In this document: piece by piece, positions 62,987 to 64,000 of the stretch
How the letters are laid out: every line of letters begins with the position of its first letter
Numbering within the stretch: position 1 is the stretch's first letter
Origin: Himantopus leucocephalus
Taxonomy: Eukaryota; Chordata; Aves; Charadriiformes; Recurvirostridae
Direction: 5' to 3'
Assembly (NCBI GenBank): GCA_003993805.1
Contig: RSEF01000027.1
Span: forward strand, 1,310,690-1,374,689
DNA: 64,000 nucleotides
Program-made: the position numbers and the translations under genes
The notes under the pieces: generated by a model
What the model saw: only the letters and a program-made list of their open reading frames with translations
Databases searched by the model: none
What the model was told of the DNA's origin: nothing

Positions 62987-63652
62987 TCAGCAAGAGCAGA
63001 GCTGAGCCCAGCAAGCGGGCAGGATCCCCACTGCGATCACTGGGGCTGACCTGGAGAGCAGCAGAGGTGGAGGCAGCATGGGAGGCTGAAGCATCTCCTG
63101 AAGGCACCTTCCTGAAAGCATCTCCCGTGATGGCATGAGCCCAACCCTACAGAGATCCACCCTCGCCATTATCATTTCTGCTGTGGCACCAACAGGGAAC
63201 CCCCATCCCCAGGAGCCCGGCTGGGAAGGAGCTGTAAAGACAGGAAAGACAGGTTTGCAAGCAGCTAACGCCCTTAAACAGAAAACTGTGATTCGGTTGA
63301 GAGAACCTTGCCAAAAACTTATTTGTTTCCTCCTCTCGGGGAAATTGCTGATAACTGCGAGAGAGATGCAGGGCTGACACCCATTAATCAAAAACAGGAC
63401 AAAGCAATACAAGCCATCCTCTTCCAGAGCTCCACGTGTCAGAGTCAATCCTTTACATTTACTCATCGTTACATACTCATCATTTACAGCACTCAGGGAC
63501 CGCCTGATACGGGGACGGCCCCAGGCGGTGGGGGAAGTCATCTTCAGCATGTCGTAATTTTTGGCTGACTTTCCACGGGCGGGCTGCTCCATAGTGGTGT
63601 AACTCAGGTATTTAGGAAGCTGAAGCATTTCTATGTTCTGCCCTCTGCCCAA
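62987..63652 (-). other. Unassigned 221-codon open frame upstream of ASIC2a
   Basis: This is the longest open frame in the window after the ASIC2 exon frame, and it is on the same strand. Residues about 24-75 look less biased than the rest (mixed charged and polar residues such as Arg-Arg-Ser-Leu-Ser-Ala-Val-Asn-Asp-Glu-Tyr-Val). The C-terminal part is Pro/Leu/Ser-rich and looks random. I recognise no family, no signal peptide and no good splice acceptor. It is most likely a chance frame. An unannotated exon at about 63,440-63,600 is a weak alternative. Confidence 0.12.
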
Positions 63653-64000
63653 GTTTTACAAACCCAGTCTAGTTCGAGCAGTGGGATCTGCTATCCAGAT
63701 GGATCGGTCCAAACGGCACTTCTCTGTATACCTTGTTTCAAACCAGTTTAAGAGGAATTGACACAAAACCACTTGAAAGCAAAGTCAGAGCTCTCACAAA
63801 GCCCTCTGATGATGATTCACGTCCCCTTTGTTAAATCACTCTCTTCCTGCAGAGAACAGGTGTAAAAAACCCTGTTAGGGATTTCACTGGGATTCCCGAG
63901 GCACAAAACCTTTGGGCGGTCCTGTCGTTTTGTCACTCTTTCATTCAAGGATTGCTTTTTATTTGACAAATACCAAATTCAGAAATCAACGAAGATCAGT

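Larger units (their letters stand above)
53431..64000. other. 5' flank of ASIC2a exon (possibly intronic for the longer ASIC2b transcript)
   Basis: Moderately GC-rich from 53.5 to 56.9 kb, AT-rich at 57.5-57.8 kb and mixed beyond. It contains G-quadruplex motifs at 54.10 and 56.42 kb, a (CCT)n run at 58.0 kb, a CpG cluster at 58.3-58.4 kb, a 17-bp tandem duplication at 59.84 kb and A runs at 59.05 and 61.90 kb. The ASIC2b-specific first exon, with its own N-terminus, is not seen. The 193-codon plus frame at 53,576-54,157 is Arg/Gly/Lys-rich and driven by composition. Confidence 0.55.

Noticed and set aside
1..64000. tRNA, rRNA, CRISPR, phage-like or bacterial-type systems
   Set aside because: No cloverleaf, spaced repeat array or operon-like gene order. 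The sequence has vertebrate intron character throughout.

Overview
The window is vertebrate nuclear DNA, almost certainly from a bird. Six CR1-type LINE fragments support this. The clearest one ends in the ATTCTATGATTCTATGAT-type 3' tail seen in avian CR1 copies. The only feature with strong coding evidence is one exon of a neuronal ion-channel gene, and it also has a clear avian/vertebrate relative.

That exon lies on the minus strand at 52,502-53,065. It encodes the first 188 residues of the ASIC2a isoform of acid-sensing ion channel 2 (ASIC2/ACCN1), a DEG/ENaC family trimeric cation channel. It holds the cytoplasmic N-terminus with the His-Gly gating motif, the first membrane helix and the start of the extracellular domain. 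It ends at a clean GTGAGT splice donor. An in-frame stop three codons before the ATG fixes the start. A TATA-like sequence and an inverted CCAAT box just upstream make a plausible promoter.

Layout: 1-52,501 is the beginning of the intron that follows this exon (the gene reads right to left). I found no second ASIC2 exon there, so the intron is at least 52 kb. This fits the very long introns of the gene in other vertebrates. It holds old and younger CR1 pieces (10.8, 17.3, 35.9, 45.3, 46.0 and 47.5 kb), short simple repeats, several inverted repeats including a perfect 28-bp palindrome at 24.9 kb, an AT-rich block near 31 kb, and a local CpG cluster near 31.9 kb. From 53,066 to 64,000 is the 5' flank of ASIC2a, with a moderately GC- and CpG-rich stretch, G-quadruplex motifs and a second CpG cluster near 58.4 kb. 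In mammals the other isoform (ASIC2b) starts much further upstream, so this flank may also be intronic for that transcript.

I found no RNA gene, CRISPR array, complete transposon or recognisable second protein. I saw no convincing sign of a new biological system. The findings are modest: isoform-level residue changes, a readable retained-intron form, structural DNA motifs and candidate regulatory blocks.
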